Shown here: one piece after another, positions 33,883 to 41,761 of the stretch | Numbering within the stretch: the stretch's first letter is position 1 | How the letters are laid out: each line of letters opens with the position of its first letter | NCBI RefSeq assembly: GCF_042653765.1 | Contig: NZ_JBHSEZ010000008.1 | Location: forward strand, 8,750-72,749 | Source: Castellaniella denitrificans | Lineage (GTDB): Bacteria; Pseudomonadota; Gammaproteobacteria; Burkholderiales; Burkholderiaceae_B | DNA length: 64,000 bases | Direction of reading: 5' to 3' | Position numbers and translations under genes: made by a program | The notes under the pieces: generated by a model | The model's database searches: none | Seen by the model: only the letters and a program-made list of their open reading frames with translations | Told to the model about the DNA's origin: nothing

Positions 33883-35504
33883 GCACCACGCCCACCACCC
33901 TGGAAGACGACGCCGGCCAGGGGCCGGACGACGCGCCCGCCGCCCCGGCCCAGCCGCCCGCCGGGGGCTATCCGCCCCTGGAAGGCAGCGCCCGCACCTT
34001 CGGCACCATCGCCCTGTCGGCCGCCGTGTTCATGAACGTGCTGGACTCGTCGATCGCCAACGTCTCCATTCCCACCATCGCCGGCGACCTCGGGGTCAGC
34101 GCCACCCAGGGCACCTGGGTGATCACATCGTTCGCCGTGGCCAACGCCATCACCGTGCCGCTGACCGGCTGGCTGACGCAGCGCTTCGGCCAGGTGCGCC
34201 TGTTCGTGCTGTCGGTCCTGCTGTTCGTCATCAGTTCCTGGCTGTGCGGCTTCGCCTGGTCGCTGGAATCGCTGGTGTTCTTCCGCGTGCTGCAGGGCGC
34301 GGTGGCCGGGCCGATGATTCCCCTGTCGCAGTCCCTGATGCTGGCCAGCTATCCCAGGGCCAAGGCCGGCATGGCCCTGGCGCTCTGGTCCATGACCATC
34401 CTGGTCGGCCCGATCGCCGGGCCGCTGCTGGGCGGCTGGATCTCGGACAACTACTCCTGGTCCTGGATCTTCTACATCAACGTGCCAGTCGGCCTGCTCG
34501 CCGGCTGGGCCTCGTGGCAGGTCTACAAGGCCCGGGAATCGCGCCGCGTCCACCTGCCCATCGACCGCATGGGCCTGTTCCTGCTGGTCGTCTGGGTCGG
34601 CGCCCTGCAGTTGATCCTGGACAAGGGCAAGGAGCTCGAATGGTTCGCCAGCCCGCTGATCTGCGTGCTGGCCGTGACCACGGTCGTGGCCTTCGTCTAT
34701 TTCGTGATCTGGGAGCTGACCGCCGCGCATCCGGTGGTGGACCTGACCCTGTTCGCCCAGCGCAACTTCACCTCCGGCACCATCGCCCTGTCGGTCGCCT
34801 ACGGCGTGTTCTTCGGCACCGTCGTGCTGCTGCCCCTGTGGCTGCAGAACACCATGGGCTACACGGCCACCTGGGCGGGCGTGGCCTCGGCCCCGGTGGG
34901 CATCCTGGCCATCATCCTGTCGCCGGTGGTGGGCAAGATGCTGGCCCGCCACGATCCGCGCCCGATCGCCACCATCGCCTTCCTGATCTTCGCCCTGATC
35001 AGCTACATGCGCGCCCAGTTCAACACCAGCGTGGACCTGTACACGGTGATGCTGCCCACCTTCATCCAGGGCGCGGCCATGGCGACGTTCTTCATCCCGC
35101 TGACGACGATCTCCCTGTCGGGCCTGAGCCCGGACCGCATCCCCGCCGCCGCCGGCCTGTCGAACTTCTTCCGCCTGGTCTGCGGCGCCTTCGGGACCTC
35201 GATCACCACCACGATCTGGGACAACCGCGCCACGCTGCACCACAGCCGCCTGACGGAGGTCGCCCGCCCCGGCGAACCGGCCTTCGACCACATCATGGGC
35301 GGCCTGCAGGGCCTGGGCGTGGACCCGCAGCGCGGCGCGGGCATGCTGGACGGGGTGATCAACCAGCAGGCCTACACGATGTCGGCCACCGACATCTTCT
35401 ACGCCTCGGCGCTGATCTTCCTGGTCCTGATCGGCCTGATCTGGCTGGCCCGGCCGAAGTCGGCGGCGCACGGCGGATCGGGGGCGTCCGCGGGCGCGCA
35501 TTGA
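33879..35504 (+). CDS. emrB: EmrB-like DHA2-family drug efflux MFS transporter
   Basis: A 541-residue major facilitator of the 14-helix DHA2 family. Helix 1 has the signature VFMNVLDSSIANVSIPTIAG, and motif A-type GWLTQRFGQVRLFV follows helix 2. The helix 5 antiporter motif appears as WSMTILVGPIAGPLLGGWIS. It should use the proton gradient to expel hydrophobic drugs through EmrA and the NodT channel. The N-terminal ~40 residues are polar, acidic and proline-rich. It is the last gene of the operon; a GC-rich palindrome follows at 35517. Confidence 0.93.
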   Translation: MSTTPTTLEDDAGQGPDDAPAAPAQPPAGGYPPLEGSARTFGTIALSAAVFMNVLDSSIANVSIPTIAGDLGVSATQGTWVITSFAVANAITVPLTGWLTQRFGQVRLFVLSVLLFVISSWLCGFAWSLESLVFFRVLQGAVAGPMIPLSQSLMLASYPRAKAGMALALWSMTILVGPIAGPLLGGWISDNYSWSWIFYINVPVGLLAGWASWQVYKARESRRVHLPIDRMGLFLLVVWVGALQLILDKGKELEWFASPLICVLAVTTVVAFVYFVIWELTAAHPVVDLTLFAQRNFTSGTIALSVAYGVFFGTVVLLPLWLQNTMGYTATWAGVASAPVGILAIILSPVVGKMLARHDPRPIATIAFLIFALISYMRAQFNTSVDLYTVMLPTFIQGAAMATFFIPLTTISLSGLSPDRIPAAAGLSNFFRLVCGAFGTSITTTIWDNRATLHHSRLTEVARPGEPAFDHIMGGLQGLGVDPQRGAGMLDGVINQQAYTMSATDIFYASALIFLVLIGLIWLARPKSAAHGGSGASAGAH

Positions 35505-35516
35505 TCCGTGCGCGAG

Positions 35517-35534
35517 GCGCAAAGCGCTTTGCGC
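35517..35534. repeat. 18-bp perfect palindrome upstream of tRNA-Asn
   Basis: GCGCAAAGCGCTTTGCGC lies 13 nt after the emrB stop and overlaps the -35 box of the tRNA-Asn promoter. It may act as a terminator hairpin for the efflux operon or as a protein-binding site; it lacks a T-tract. Confidence 0.6.
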
Positions 35535-35558
35535 ACACACGAAAATTTATGCTATAGT
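35529..35558 (+). promoter_or_regulatory. Promoter of tRNA-Asn
   Basis: TTGCGC (35529-35534) and TATAGT (35553-35558) with an 18-nt spacer lie 16 nt before the mature tRNA. This is a reasonable sigma-70 promoter for the single tRNA. Confidence 0.65.
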
Positions 35559-35574
35559 TTCGCTTCTTCGCAGT

Positions 35575-35650
35575 TCCCCGATAGCTCAGTCGGTAGAGCG
35601 ACGGACTGTTAATCCGCAGGTCCCAGGTTCGAGCCCTGGTCGGGGAGCCA
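35575..35650 (+). tRNA. tRNA-Asn (GTT)
   Basis: A 76-nt cloverleaf. Acceptor strands TCCCCGA and TCGGGGA pair fully and are followed by G and an encoded CCA. The D-arm (GCTC...GAGC), anticodon loop CTGTTAA with anticodon GTT, and T-arm (CCAGG-TTCGAGC-CCTGG) are all standard. It serves asparagine codons AAC and AAU. Confidence 0.97.
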
Positions 35651-35658
35651 AGAAATTC

Positions 35659-35690
35659 AAGGACTTAGGTGAAAACCTAAGTCCTTTTGT
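35659..35690 (+). terminator. Terminator after tRNA-Asn
   Basis: AAGGACTTAGGT-GAAA-ACCTAAGTCCTT is a 12-bp perfect stem followed by TTGTTTT. It ends the tRNA transcript. Confidence 0.88.
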
Positions 35691-35694
35691 TTTG

Positions 35695-35730
35695 CCTGTA
35701 TTGGACGGGATATTAGACGCTGTCCAATAT
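35695..35730. repeat. Nested inverted repeats downstream of tRNA-Asn (att-like or scar)
   Basis: TATTGGAC and GTCCAATA form 8-bp arms around a 15-nt centre. Inside, GGATATT also pairs with AATATCC. The gap 35651-35940 holds this, the tRNA terminator and otherwise no gene that I can support. Position right behind a tRNA and ahead of a codon-atypical gene fits an integration scar, but there is no integrase. Confidence 0.45.
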
Positions 35731-35940
35731 CCAGTAGTTTTATGCCCGCCACCGCGCGCACCGCGCCCCGGCATCGCGGCGCCCCGTCCGATCGCCACAT
35801 CCGGTGACGCACGCTTACTTCGCGTACGGCCATACCGCCCCTGCGCGGCGTTCGCCGATGTTACGCTTTCAGTTCCGGCAACACGGTGAAGCGGCCCCGC
35901 GCCGGGCCGCGACGGAACCACGCCATCGCGAAGGAAGCAG

Positions 35941-37026
35941 ATGGAACGCCACGTCCACGACAAACCGACCCAACGCGAATCCCTGGCGATCAATTACGCC
36001 AAGGCCATGGGCATCGTCATGGTGGTCATCGGCCACTACCACGGGGCGCTCTTCGATTTCTACCGGCCGTACACCTTCCACATGCCCCTGTTCTTCTTCA
36101 TCGGCGGGCTGCTGCTCGACCCGCGCGCCGGCGCGCGGAAATTCTACGCGGGGATCGCCAGGAAGCACGTGCTGTACGCGATCTCGACCTACCTGGTGAT
36201 CGGATCGGTGGCGGTCCTGTTCAGGAACGGCCTGGGCGTCGACATCCAGGGCGACCCATTCGGTGGCGGCTCGATCCTCGACATCCTGCGCGCCAATTAC
36301 CGGACGAACTTCGAGCAGAACACCTATTTCCTCGTCCTCTGGTTCATCGTCTGTTATGCGGTCACCTCGTCCGCGCTGTTCCCGCTCATCAAGGCGACGC
36401 ACGAATGGAAATTCGCATCCGGAGCCTACGTCCTGGCGATCCTGGCGCTGGGATACCTCGGCATGGAAACCTTCGCCGGCCGCTTCCAGGCCGGCCGGGA
36501 CATCGGCTACAACTACCTGAGCCAATGCTGCGTCGCATCCGCCTTCTATCTGGCCGGATACGTGGCCAGGCCGTTCCTGTGGAAGCTCCTGAACCTGTAC
36601 GGATTCATCGCCGCGTTCTTCATCATGTACGTGTCCTCGCAGGCGGGCTTCGACCACGCGGTCGTGATGGCCTGGAGCAAATACCCGGACGGATTCCTCA
36701 TGGCATTCATCAGGATCTGCTGCGGCATCTATTCGACGTTCTACCTATCGTGGGTGCTGTCCAGCGAAAGGATGGATCTGTTCGAGGCGGCCGGCAAGGA
36801 ATCGAAGGCGATCATGAGCTATCACCTGATCGGCTACCTGTTCCTCGACCTGGCCTTCCAGGCGCTGGGACTCTACGACATCCGGGACGCCGCGCCGCTG
36901 GACCACTTCCACAGCCCGGTGTTCTCTCCGCTCTACATCATCCTGCCCACGCTGATCCCGGTCGCCTGCGCGATCTACTGCAGGAAGGCGAAGGCCGGGA
37001 TCGCCAGGCGCCTCGCGCCGGGCTAA
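35941..37026 (+). CDS. Acyltransferase 3 family membrane protein
   Basis: A 361-residue polytopic membrane protein of the acyltransferase-3 (OafA/NodX-like) family with about ten helices. The family start INYAKAMGIVMVVIGHYHG supplies the likely catalytic histidine, and FHMPLFFFIGGLLL is the second motif. Such enzymes O-acetylate or succinylate sugars of surface polymers. The gene uses AGG arginine codons much more than its neighbours, which prefer CGC, a sign of acquisition. No glycan genes are nearby. Its last 4 nt overlap the convergent hslR gene. Confidence 0.85.
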   Translation: MERHVHDKPTQRESLAINYAKAMGIVMVVIGHYHGALFDFYRPYTFHMPLFFFIGGLLLDPRAGARKFYAGIARKHVLYAISTYLVIGSVAVLFRNGLGVDIQGDPFGGGSILDILRANYRTNFEQNTYFLVLWFIVCYAVTSSALFPLIKATHEWKFASGAYVLAILALGYLGMETFAGRFQAGRDIGYNYLSQCCVASAFYLAGYVARPFLWKLLNLYGFIAAFFIMYVSSQAGFDHAVVMAWSKYPDGFLMAFIRICCGIYSTFYLSWVLSSERMDLFEAAGKESKAIMSYHLIGYLFLDLAFQALGLYDIRDAAPLDHFHSPVFSPLYIILPTLIPVACAIYCRKAKAGIARRLAPG

Positions 37027-37406
37027 CGCCCCCGCCACCGGTCCATCTGCCGCCGGTCGCGCTTGGTGGGACGGCCCTCCTCGAAATCCCGGGCCGGCTC
37101 GGGCGCCAGGCGGCGCATCTCGGCGGCGTGTTCCCGCGCCGCCACGCTGTCGGAGGTTTCCTCGTACAGCAGCGCGGCCTTGGGCGCCGGGCCGCGCACC
37201 AGGCTGAGCGCACGCACCCGGACCCGCACCGGCGGGCTGCCGGCCCGGCGCACTTCGACCAGGTCGTCCACGGCGATCTCGCGGGCGGGCTTGACCGATT
37301 GGCCGCCGACCAGCACCCGCCCGGCGTCGATCTCATGCGTCGCCAGGCTGCGGGTCTTGAAGAAACGGGCGGCCCACAGCCATTTGTCCAGTCGCATCCT
37401 GTCCAT
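37023..37406 (-). CDS. hslR: Ribosome-associated heat shock protein Hsp15 (S4 domain)
   Basis: A 127-residue RNA-binding protein. The S4 domain at the N-terminus (RLDKWLWAARFFKTRSLA and AGRVLVGGQSVKPAREI) is followed by a basic C-terminal tail (PTKRDRRQMDRWRGR), the layout of Hsp15. Hsp15 binds free 50S subunits carrying nascent chains after heat shock and helps recycle them. The ATG at 37406 is used; a second ATG three codons on (37397) is possible. It is convergent with the acyltransferase gene. Confidence 0.9.
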   Translation of the reverse strand: MDRMRLDKWLWAARFFKTRSLATHEIDAGRVLVGGQSVKPAREIAVDDLVEVRRAGSPPVRVRVRALSLVRGPAPKAALLYEETSDSVAAREHAAEMRRLAPEPARDFEEGRPTKRDRRQMDRWRGR

Positions 37407-37520
37407 CGCGCATCCATCCTGCCTGTTCGCGGCGCTCCGAGGGGGCCGCCGCTCCCCGGGGGGGCTTGCGGGCGTCCCGCCCGGCTTGTCCCCCACCCAA
37501 GGCAGGATTATCGTCGATCC

Positions 37521-38084
37521 ATGACGAACCCCCTCTACACCATCGGCCACTCCAACCGCGGCCTGGACGAGTTCATCGACCTGCTGGCCCGGGCCGGCAT
37601 CGAATGCCTGGCCGACATCCGCACCGTGCCGCGCTCGCGGTCCAACCCGCAGTTCAACCGGGACACCCTGCCCGAGACGCTGGCGGACCGCGGCATCGCC
37701 TACGAGCACATGGCCGACCTGGGCGGCCTGCGCGGCAAGTCGAAGACCGTGCCGGCCGATACCAACGGATATTGGGAAAACGACAGCTTCCACCACTACG
37801 CGGACTACGCCCTGGGCGATGCGTTCCGCCGGGGACTGGAGGCGCTGATCGCGCGGGGCCGGGCCCGGCCCACCGCCATGATGTGCTCGGAATCGGTCTG
37901 GTGGCGCTGCCACCGGCGCATCGTGGCCGATCACCTGATCGCCCGGGGCATCCCCGTGCTCCACATCATGGGTGCGGGCCGGCTGGAGCCGGCCAGCCTG
38001 ACGCCGGGCGCCGTGGTCCGGGACGACGGTTCGGTCGTGTATCCGGAACCCCGGCCGCCGGAAGCCGCACCGCCCGCGCCCTGA
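37521..38084 (+). CDS. DUF488 family protein
   Basis: A 187-residue protein with all DUF488 marks: YTIGHSNRGLDEFIDLL at the start, LADIRTVPRSRSNPQFN, HMADLGGLRGK and MCSESVWWRCHRRIVADHL. The conserved Cys, Glu and His of the last motif suggest an enzymatic or metal site. Function is not known; homologues are often near DNA-repair or stress genes. The C-terminal 20 residues are proline-rich and not conserved. It is a single gene divergent from hslR. Confidence 0.88.
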   Translation: MTNPLYTIGHSNRGLDEFIDLLARAGIECLADIRTVPRSRSNPQFNRDTLPETLADRGIAYEHMADLGGLRGKSKTVPADTNGYWENDSFHHYADYALGDAFRRGLEALIARGRARPTAMMCSESVWWRCHRRIVADHLIARGIPVLHIMGAGRLEPASLTPGAVVRDDGSVVYPEPRPPEAAPPAP

Positions 38085-38345
38085 CCGCGCGCCCGAGCGC
38101 GCGCCTTGCCGTTCAACTCGCCGTCAGCCTCGTAATCACCTGCATCCGCCCGGGCCGGGCCGCACGACCGGAACCCGCGCCGCGCCTGATTCCGGATGGA
38201 GCGCCTTCCGGACGCGGCGGAACACCTGATTACAAACCGGCGAATGGCCCGGACGAACTTCCGTCCCGCGCGGCGTTCTGAGCATCAGGTGGTCCGCCAC
38301 CGGCCCGGACACAAGGGTGTCGGGGCGTTCTCTGGAGTTGATGTC

Positions 38346-38573
38346 ATGACGACACGTTCCCGCATTGCTTTCCTGGTCGCCTGCTCGGCCGCCGTCCTCG
38401 GCCTCACCACGGCATCCGCCTTTGCCGCCGATGCGCCCGCCAGCCAGCCCGCCGCGCAATCCGCCCCGCAGCATGCCGGCAAGAAAATGGCCACCCACCA
38501 TGCCAAGGCGACGAAAGGCCACCAGAGCACGACGGCGCACCACGCCAAGGCCAAGAAAGCCCCCGCGCAATGA
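38346..38573 (+). CDS. Small exported Ala/His/Lys-rich protein
   Basis: A 75-residue protein with a clear signal peptide (MTTRSRIAFLVACSAAVLGL, cleavage near AFAA). The mature part is about 48 residues of Ala, Gln, His, Lys, Ser and Thr, with the repeat-like units ATHHAKATKGH and TAHHAKAKKA. The make-up resembles acid-shock or histone-tail-like periplasmic peptides, but no family is certain. Low complexity and basic charge suggest nucleic acid, LPS or metal binding. The 261-bp gap in front (38085-38345) has no other gene that I can support. Confidence 0.65.
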   Translation: MTTRSRIAFLVACSAAVLGLTTASAFAADAPASQPAAQSAPQHAGKKMATHHAKATKGHQSTTAHHAKAKKAPAQ

Positions 38574-38723
38574 ACCCGGGGCACGGGAGCGCGGCACGCC
38601 GCGTTCCCGCCCGCCCTTCCACGCCGCCGGCTCGCGCCCGCGGCGTTTTTCGTTTTTCACACAGCCTCGCCGGGACTTCCGATACACTGGGTTCCTTTTC
38701 CGTTCCCCGTCCCGACCCGCCGC

Positions 38724-39953
38724 ATGCACCCGCACCGCCACGCCCTGCACAACGAGCTGCACGCCCGCCCCTCGATGTATTTCGACGCGCCGGCCCAGGT
38801 CTTTCACCTGGCCTTCCTGGACGAGCACGAGTCGGCGGAAACCATCGTCCGCTCGCTGTGCGACCGCCACGTCGCGCTGGCCGATCCCACCCTGCCCCAG
38901 GGCGAATTTCCGGTGGGCGGCGCGCGGCTCAAATGGGAGCGGCACACCGAATTCCTGACCCTGACCCTGGTGATGCCCGGCGCGCAAGCCACGCCCTGGG
39001 CCGCCCTGCCGCCCGTGCTAGCCGAAGTCGCCGAGGCCCACAGCGCCCTGCTGATCAACGCCGATCAGGTCTGCGTGGAATCCGAGGCCACCTGGCGCGG
39101 ATCGATCGACGACTACGGCTTCAAGGATCCGGTCGGCTCCAGCCTGGACGACGGCAAGGCCCTCGTCTGGAGCGACCTGCGCCTGAACGGCAACGGGCTG
39201 AACCGCATGCTGGTGCTCAACCGGCAGTTCGACGGCCGGCGGCTGGGCCGCATGGTGCGCCGCCTGCTGGAAGTCGAGACCTACCGCCTGATGGCATCCC
39301 TGACCCTGCCCGTCGCCCGCGCCCTGGGCGCCGAACTGCGCCAGTACGAGCAGGAACTGGCCGCCCTGTCCGATGCCAACGCCCGCGCCGAATCCCAGGA
39401 AATCAAGGCCCTGCTGGAACGCATCACCCGCCTGTCGGCCCGGATCACCCAGACCAGCGCCCGCACGCGGCTGCGTTTCAGCGCCACGGAGGCCTATGCC
39501 CAGCTGGTCTTCGAGCGCATCGCGGAACTGCACGAAAGCCGCACCGGCGACTGCCAGCAGCTGGGCACCTTCATCGCCCAGCGCTTCCGCCCCACGGTGC
39601 GCTACTGCGCCTCCACCGACCAGCGCCTGGGCCGCATCGGCAGCGCCGTGTCCCACCTGAGCAGCCTGCTGCAGGCCCGCGTCCAGGTCGAGATGGAGGA
39701 GCAGAACAGCCAGATCCTGCAGAATCTGAGCACCCGCGCCGAAACCCAGATCAAGATCCAGAAGGCGGTGGAAGGCCTGTCCATCATCGCCATCAGCTAT
39801 TATCTGTTCAGCCTGTTCAAGCTGCTGTACCAGGGCGTGCTCACGCTGGGATTCGAACTGCCGCCCCGCACCGCCCTGCTGGCAGGCACGCCGCTGGCGG
39901 CGCTGATCATCGGCGCGATCGCCTACCGCATCCGCAACGCACGGCGCCACTGA
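38724..39953 (+). CDS. DUF3422 family protein
   Basis: A 409-residue protein of the DUF3422 family, recognised by the N-terminal HPHRHALHNELHARPSMYF and by LNRQFDGRRLGRMVRRLLEVETYR near residue 165-190. A coiled-coil stretch follows (about 190-345), and two membrane helices lie at the C-terminus (residues ~355-400), so it is a tail-anchored membrane protein. Function unknown; the family is common in proteobacteria. The AI-2E-family gene begins 24 nt downstream and may be cotranscribed. Confidence 0.85.
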   Translation: MHPHRHALHNELHARPSMYFDAPAQVFHLAFLDEHESAETIVRSLCDRHVALADPTLPQGEFPVGGARLKWERHTEFLTLTLVMPGAQATPWAALPPVLAEVAEAHSALLINADQVCVESEATWRGSIDDYGFKDPVGSSLDDGKALVWSDLRLNGNGLNRMLVLNRQFDGRRLGRMVRRLLEVETYRLMASLTLPVARALGAELRQYEQELAALSDANARAESQEIKALLERITRLSARITQTSARTRLRFSATEAYAQLVFERIAELHESRTGDCQQLGTFIAQRFRPTVRYCASTDQRLGRIGSAVSHLSSLLQARVQVEMEEQNSQILQNLSTRAETQIKIQKAVEGLSIIAISYYLFSLFKLLYQGVLTLGFELPPRTALLAGTPLAALIIGAIAYRIRNARRH

Positions 39954-39977
39954 CGCCATCGACACCACCGCCCGACC

Positions 39978-41093
39978 ATGCCCACCCTGCACTTCCGCAG
40001 TTTCCTGCTGCTGCTGACCGCCGTCTCGATCGCCTTCATCAGCATCCTGCTGCCCTTCTACGCGGCGATCTTCTGGGGCGGCGTGCTGGCGGTGATCTTC
40101 AGCCCCCTGTACCGGCGCCTGCTGCGCGCCCTGGGCGGACGCAGCCCCAGCCTGGCGGCCTTCCTGACGCTACTGTGCATCACCCTGATCGTGATCCTGC
40201 CGATGCTGTTCATCGCCGCCTCGCTCGCCAACGAGATCGCCGGGCTGTACACCCGCATCAATTCCGGCCAGTTGAACCTGGGCGGCTACTACGAGCAGAT
40301 CGTCGGCGCCCTGCCGCCTTCCGTGCACGGCTGGCTGGATTCCTTCGGCCTGGGCGACCTGCTCAGCATCCGCGAGAAACTCTCGACCGGCGCCCTGCAG
40401 GCCAGCCAGTTCCTGGCCAAGCAGGCCGTCAACATCGGCCAGAACACGTTCCAGTTCGTGGTCGGCCTGGGCATCATGCTGTATCTGCTGTTCTTCCTGC
40501 TGCGCGACGGAGCCGTCATCGTGCCCAGGCTCAAGCGCCTGATCCCACTGGAAGACTCGCACCGCCACGGCCTGTTCCAGAAATTCGCCACCGTGGTGCG
40601 CGCCACGGTCAAGGGCAACATCGTCATCGCCGTCACCCAGGGCCTGCTGGGCGGCCTGATGTTCGCCTTCCTGGGCATCCAGGGCTCCCTGTTCTGGGGG
40701 GTGACGATGGCCTTCCTCTCCCTGCTGCCGGCCGTGGGCGCCTCGCTGATCTGGGTGCCGGTCGCCATCTACTTCCTGGTCACGGGGGCCCTGTGGCAGG
40801 GCATCGTCCTGATCCTGTTCGGCGTGCTGGTCATCGGGCTGCTGGACAATCTGCTGCGCCCCATCCTGGTGGGCAAGGACACCAAGCTGCCCGACTACGT
40901 GGTGCTGATCTCCACCCTGGGGGGCCTGTCGGTGTTCGGCCTGAACGGCTTCGTCATCGGCCCGCTGTTCGCCGCGCTGTGCATGGCCTGCTGGGACCTG
41001 TTCCCCGACGCGATCGCCCAGCACCAGCAGGGGCTGCGGGACATCAAGCCCACAGAATCGCCAGATTCACCGCCAGAGCGGCTCCCCAGATGA
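39978..41093 (+). CDS. AI-2E family transporter (PerM/YhhT-like)
   Basis: A 371-residue membrane protein with about eight helices and the family motifs LLPFYAAIFWGGVLAVIF, GLMFAFLGIQGSLFWGVTM and LLDNLLRPILVGK. Despite the family name, members are diverse exporters or Na+/H+ antiporters; autoinducer-2 transport is not shown here. The last 50 nt overlap the 3' end of the convergent MAPEG gene, an unusually long tail-to-tail overlap. Confidence 0.88.
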   Translation: MPTLHFRSFLLLLTAVSIAFISILLPFYAAIFWGGVLAVIFSPLYRRLLRALGGRSPSLAAFLTLLCITLIVILPMLFIAASLANEIAGLYTRINSGQLNLGGYYEQIVGALPPSVHGWLDSFGLGDLLSIREKLSTGALQASQFLAKQAVNIGQNTFQFVVGLGIMLYLLFFLLRDGAVIVPRLKRLIPLEDSHRHGLFQKFATVVRATVKGNIVIAVTQGLLGGLMFAFLGIQGSLFWGVTMAFLSLLPAVGASLIWVPVAIYFLVTGALWQGIVLILFGVLVIGLLDNLLRPILVGKDTKLPDYVVLISTLGGLSVFGLNGFVIGPLFAALCMACWDLFPDAIAQHQQGLRDIKPTESPDSPPERLPR

Positions 41094-41412
41094 TCGAGCG
41101 CACCGTGCCGCGTCCCAGGACATAGGCCAACACGTACAGCATCCGCAGGGCCACCCAGGCGCCCATCAGCCCCGCCAGCCGGCCCGGCTGCGCCCCGGCG
41201 TGCAAGGCGTACAGCACGGCGGCATAGAAGAACGGCAGGCCCTCGAACAGATTGGCCTGCGCCGCGTTGGCACGCGCCCGCCAGCCCTCCTGGGCGGCCA
41301 GCCAGGGGCGCGGATCATTGTTGTCGAACCGGCGTCCGCCGGCCTTGGCCGCCAGCGCGGCCCCGTACGGCAGCACGGCCGCCGCCACCATCAATCCCTG
41401 GATCCAGCCCAT
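41044..41412 (-). CDS. MAPEG-family membrane protein
   Basis: A 122-residue protein with about four helices. The MAPEG pattern is visible: RARANAAQANLFEGLPFFYAA, with the Glu/Asn-rich loop after helix 1, and ARMLY-type residues in WVALRMLYVLAYVLG. Human relatives are microsomal glutathione transferases; bacterial roles are unknown. The ATG at 41412 has AGAGG in front; a longer in-frame version lacks support. Its 3' end overlaps the AI-2E-family gene by 50 nt. Confidence 0.85.
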   Translation of the reverse strand: MGWIQGLMVAAAVLPYGAALAAKAGGRRFDNNDPRPWLAAQEGWRARANAAQANLFEGLPFFYAAVLYALHAGAQPGRLAGLMGAWVALRMLYVLAYVLGRGTVRSIIWGAALAVNLAILWA

Positions 41413-41626
41413 TCCCAACCTCTCTCGGACAGATATTCGACGTTCGTCCGTATTATGACGGCACACGGCTGCGGCGTGGCGCAATCCCGCGCTCGAAGCG
41501 GCCGCGCGCCGCCCATCCCGCCGCCTTCCAAATCGCGGAAAAATTCATGTACAATGGCTGGCTTTGGTGATGGGCATGAATCTGCTTCATCGCCAGACCG
41601 GCGGAACGCCCCGGGCGCCCGCCGTC
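41413..41626 (+). promoter_or_regulatory. Intergenic region with putative tRNA-Thr promoter
   Basis: TACAAT at 41550-41555 with TTCCAA 18 nt upstream is a weak sigma-70 candidate about 70 nt before the tRNA. No gene is seen in this gap. Confidence 0.4.
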
Positions 41627-41702
41627 GCCGGCTTAGCTCAGTTGGTAGAGCAGCTCATTCGTAATGAGAAGGTCGGGGGTTCGACTCCTCTAGCCGGCAC
41701 CA
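41627..41702 (+). tRNA. tRNA-Thr (CGT)
   Basis: A 76-nt cloverleaf with acceptor GCCGGCT/AGCCGGC, discriminator A and encoded CCA. The anticodon loop is TTCGTAA, giving CGT, which reads the threonine codon ACG. D-arm (GCTC...GAGC) and T-arm (GGGGG-TTCGACT-CCTCT with one wobble) are regular. Confidence 0.97.
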
Positions 41703-41713
41703 ATCGAATCGAC

Positions 41714-41750
41714 GAAAACGCCAGTCCGCCGGGCTGGCGTTTTCTTTTTC
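41714..41750 (+). terminator. Terminator after tRNA-Thr
   Basis: GAAAACGCCAG pairs perfectly with CTGGCGTTTTC around a 9-nt loop, followed by TTTTTC. It can also stop leftward transcription from the acyl-CoA ligase gene, whose stop is at 41762, because the arm begins with A residues. Confidence 0.88.
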
Positions 41751-41761
41751 CCGGCGCGCGG

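Noticed and set aside
35586..35993. Minus-strand reading frame across tRNA-Asn ending in APRPGLEPGTCGL
   Set aside because: The C-terminus is translated from the tRNA itself; such frames are common artefacts at tRNA genes. The rest has no family similarity.
38085..38345. Possible small RNA or gene before the small exported protein
   Set aside because: Some short inverted matches exist, but I see no promoter-terminator pair and no coding frame with support.
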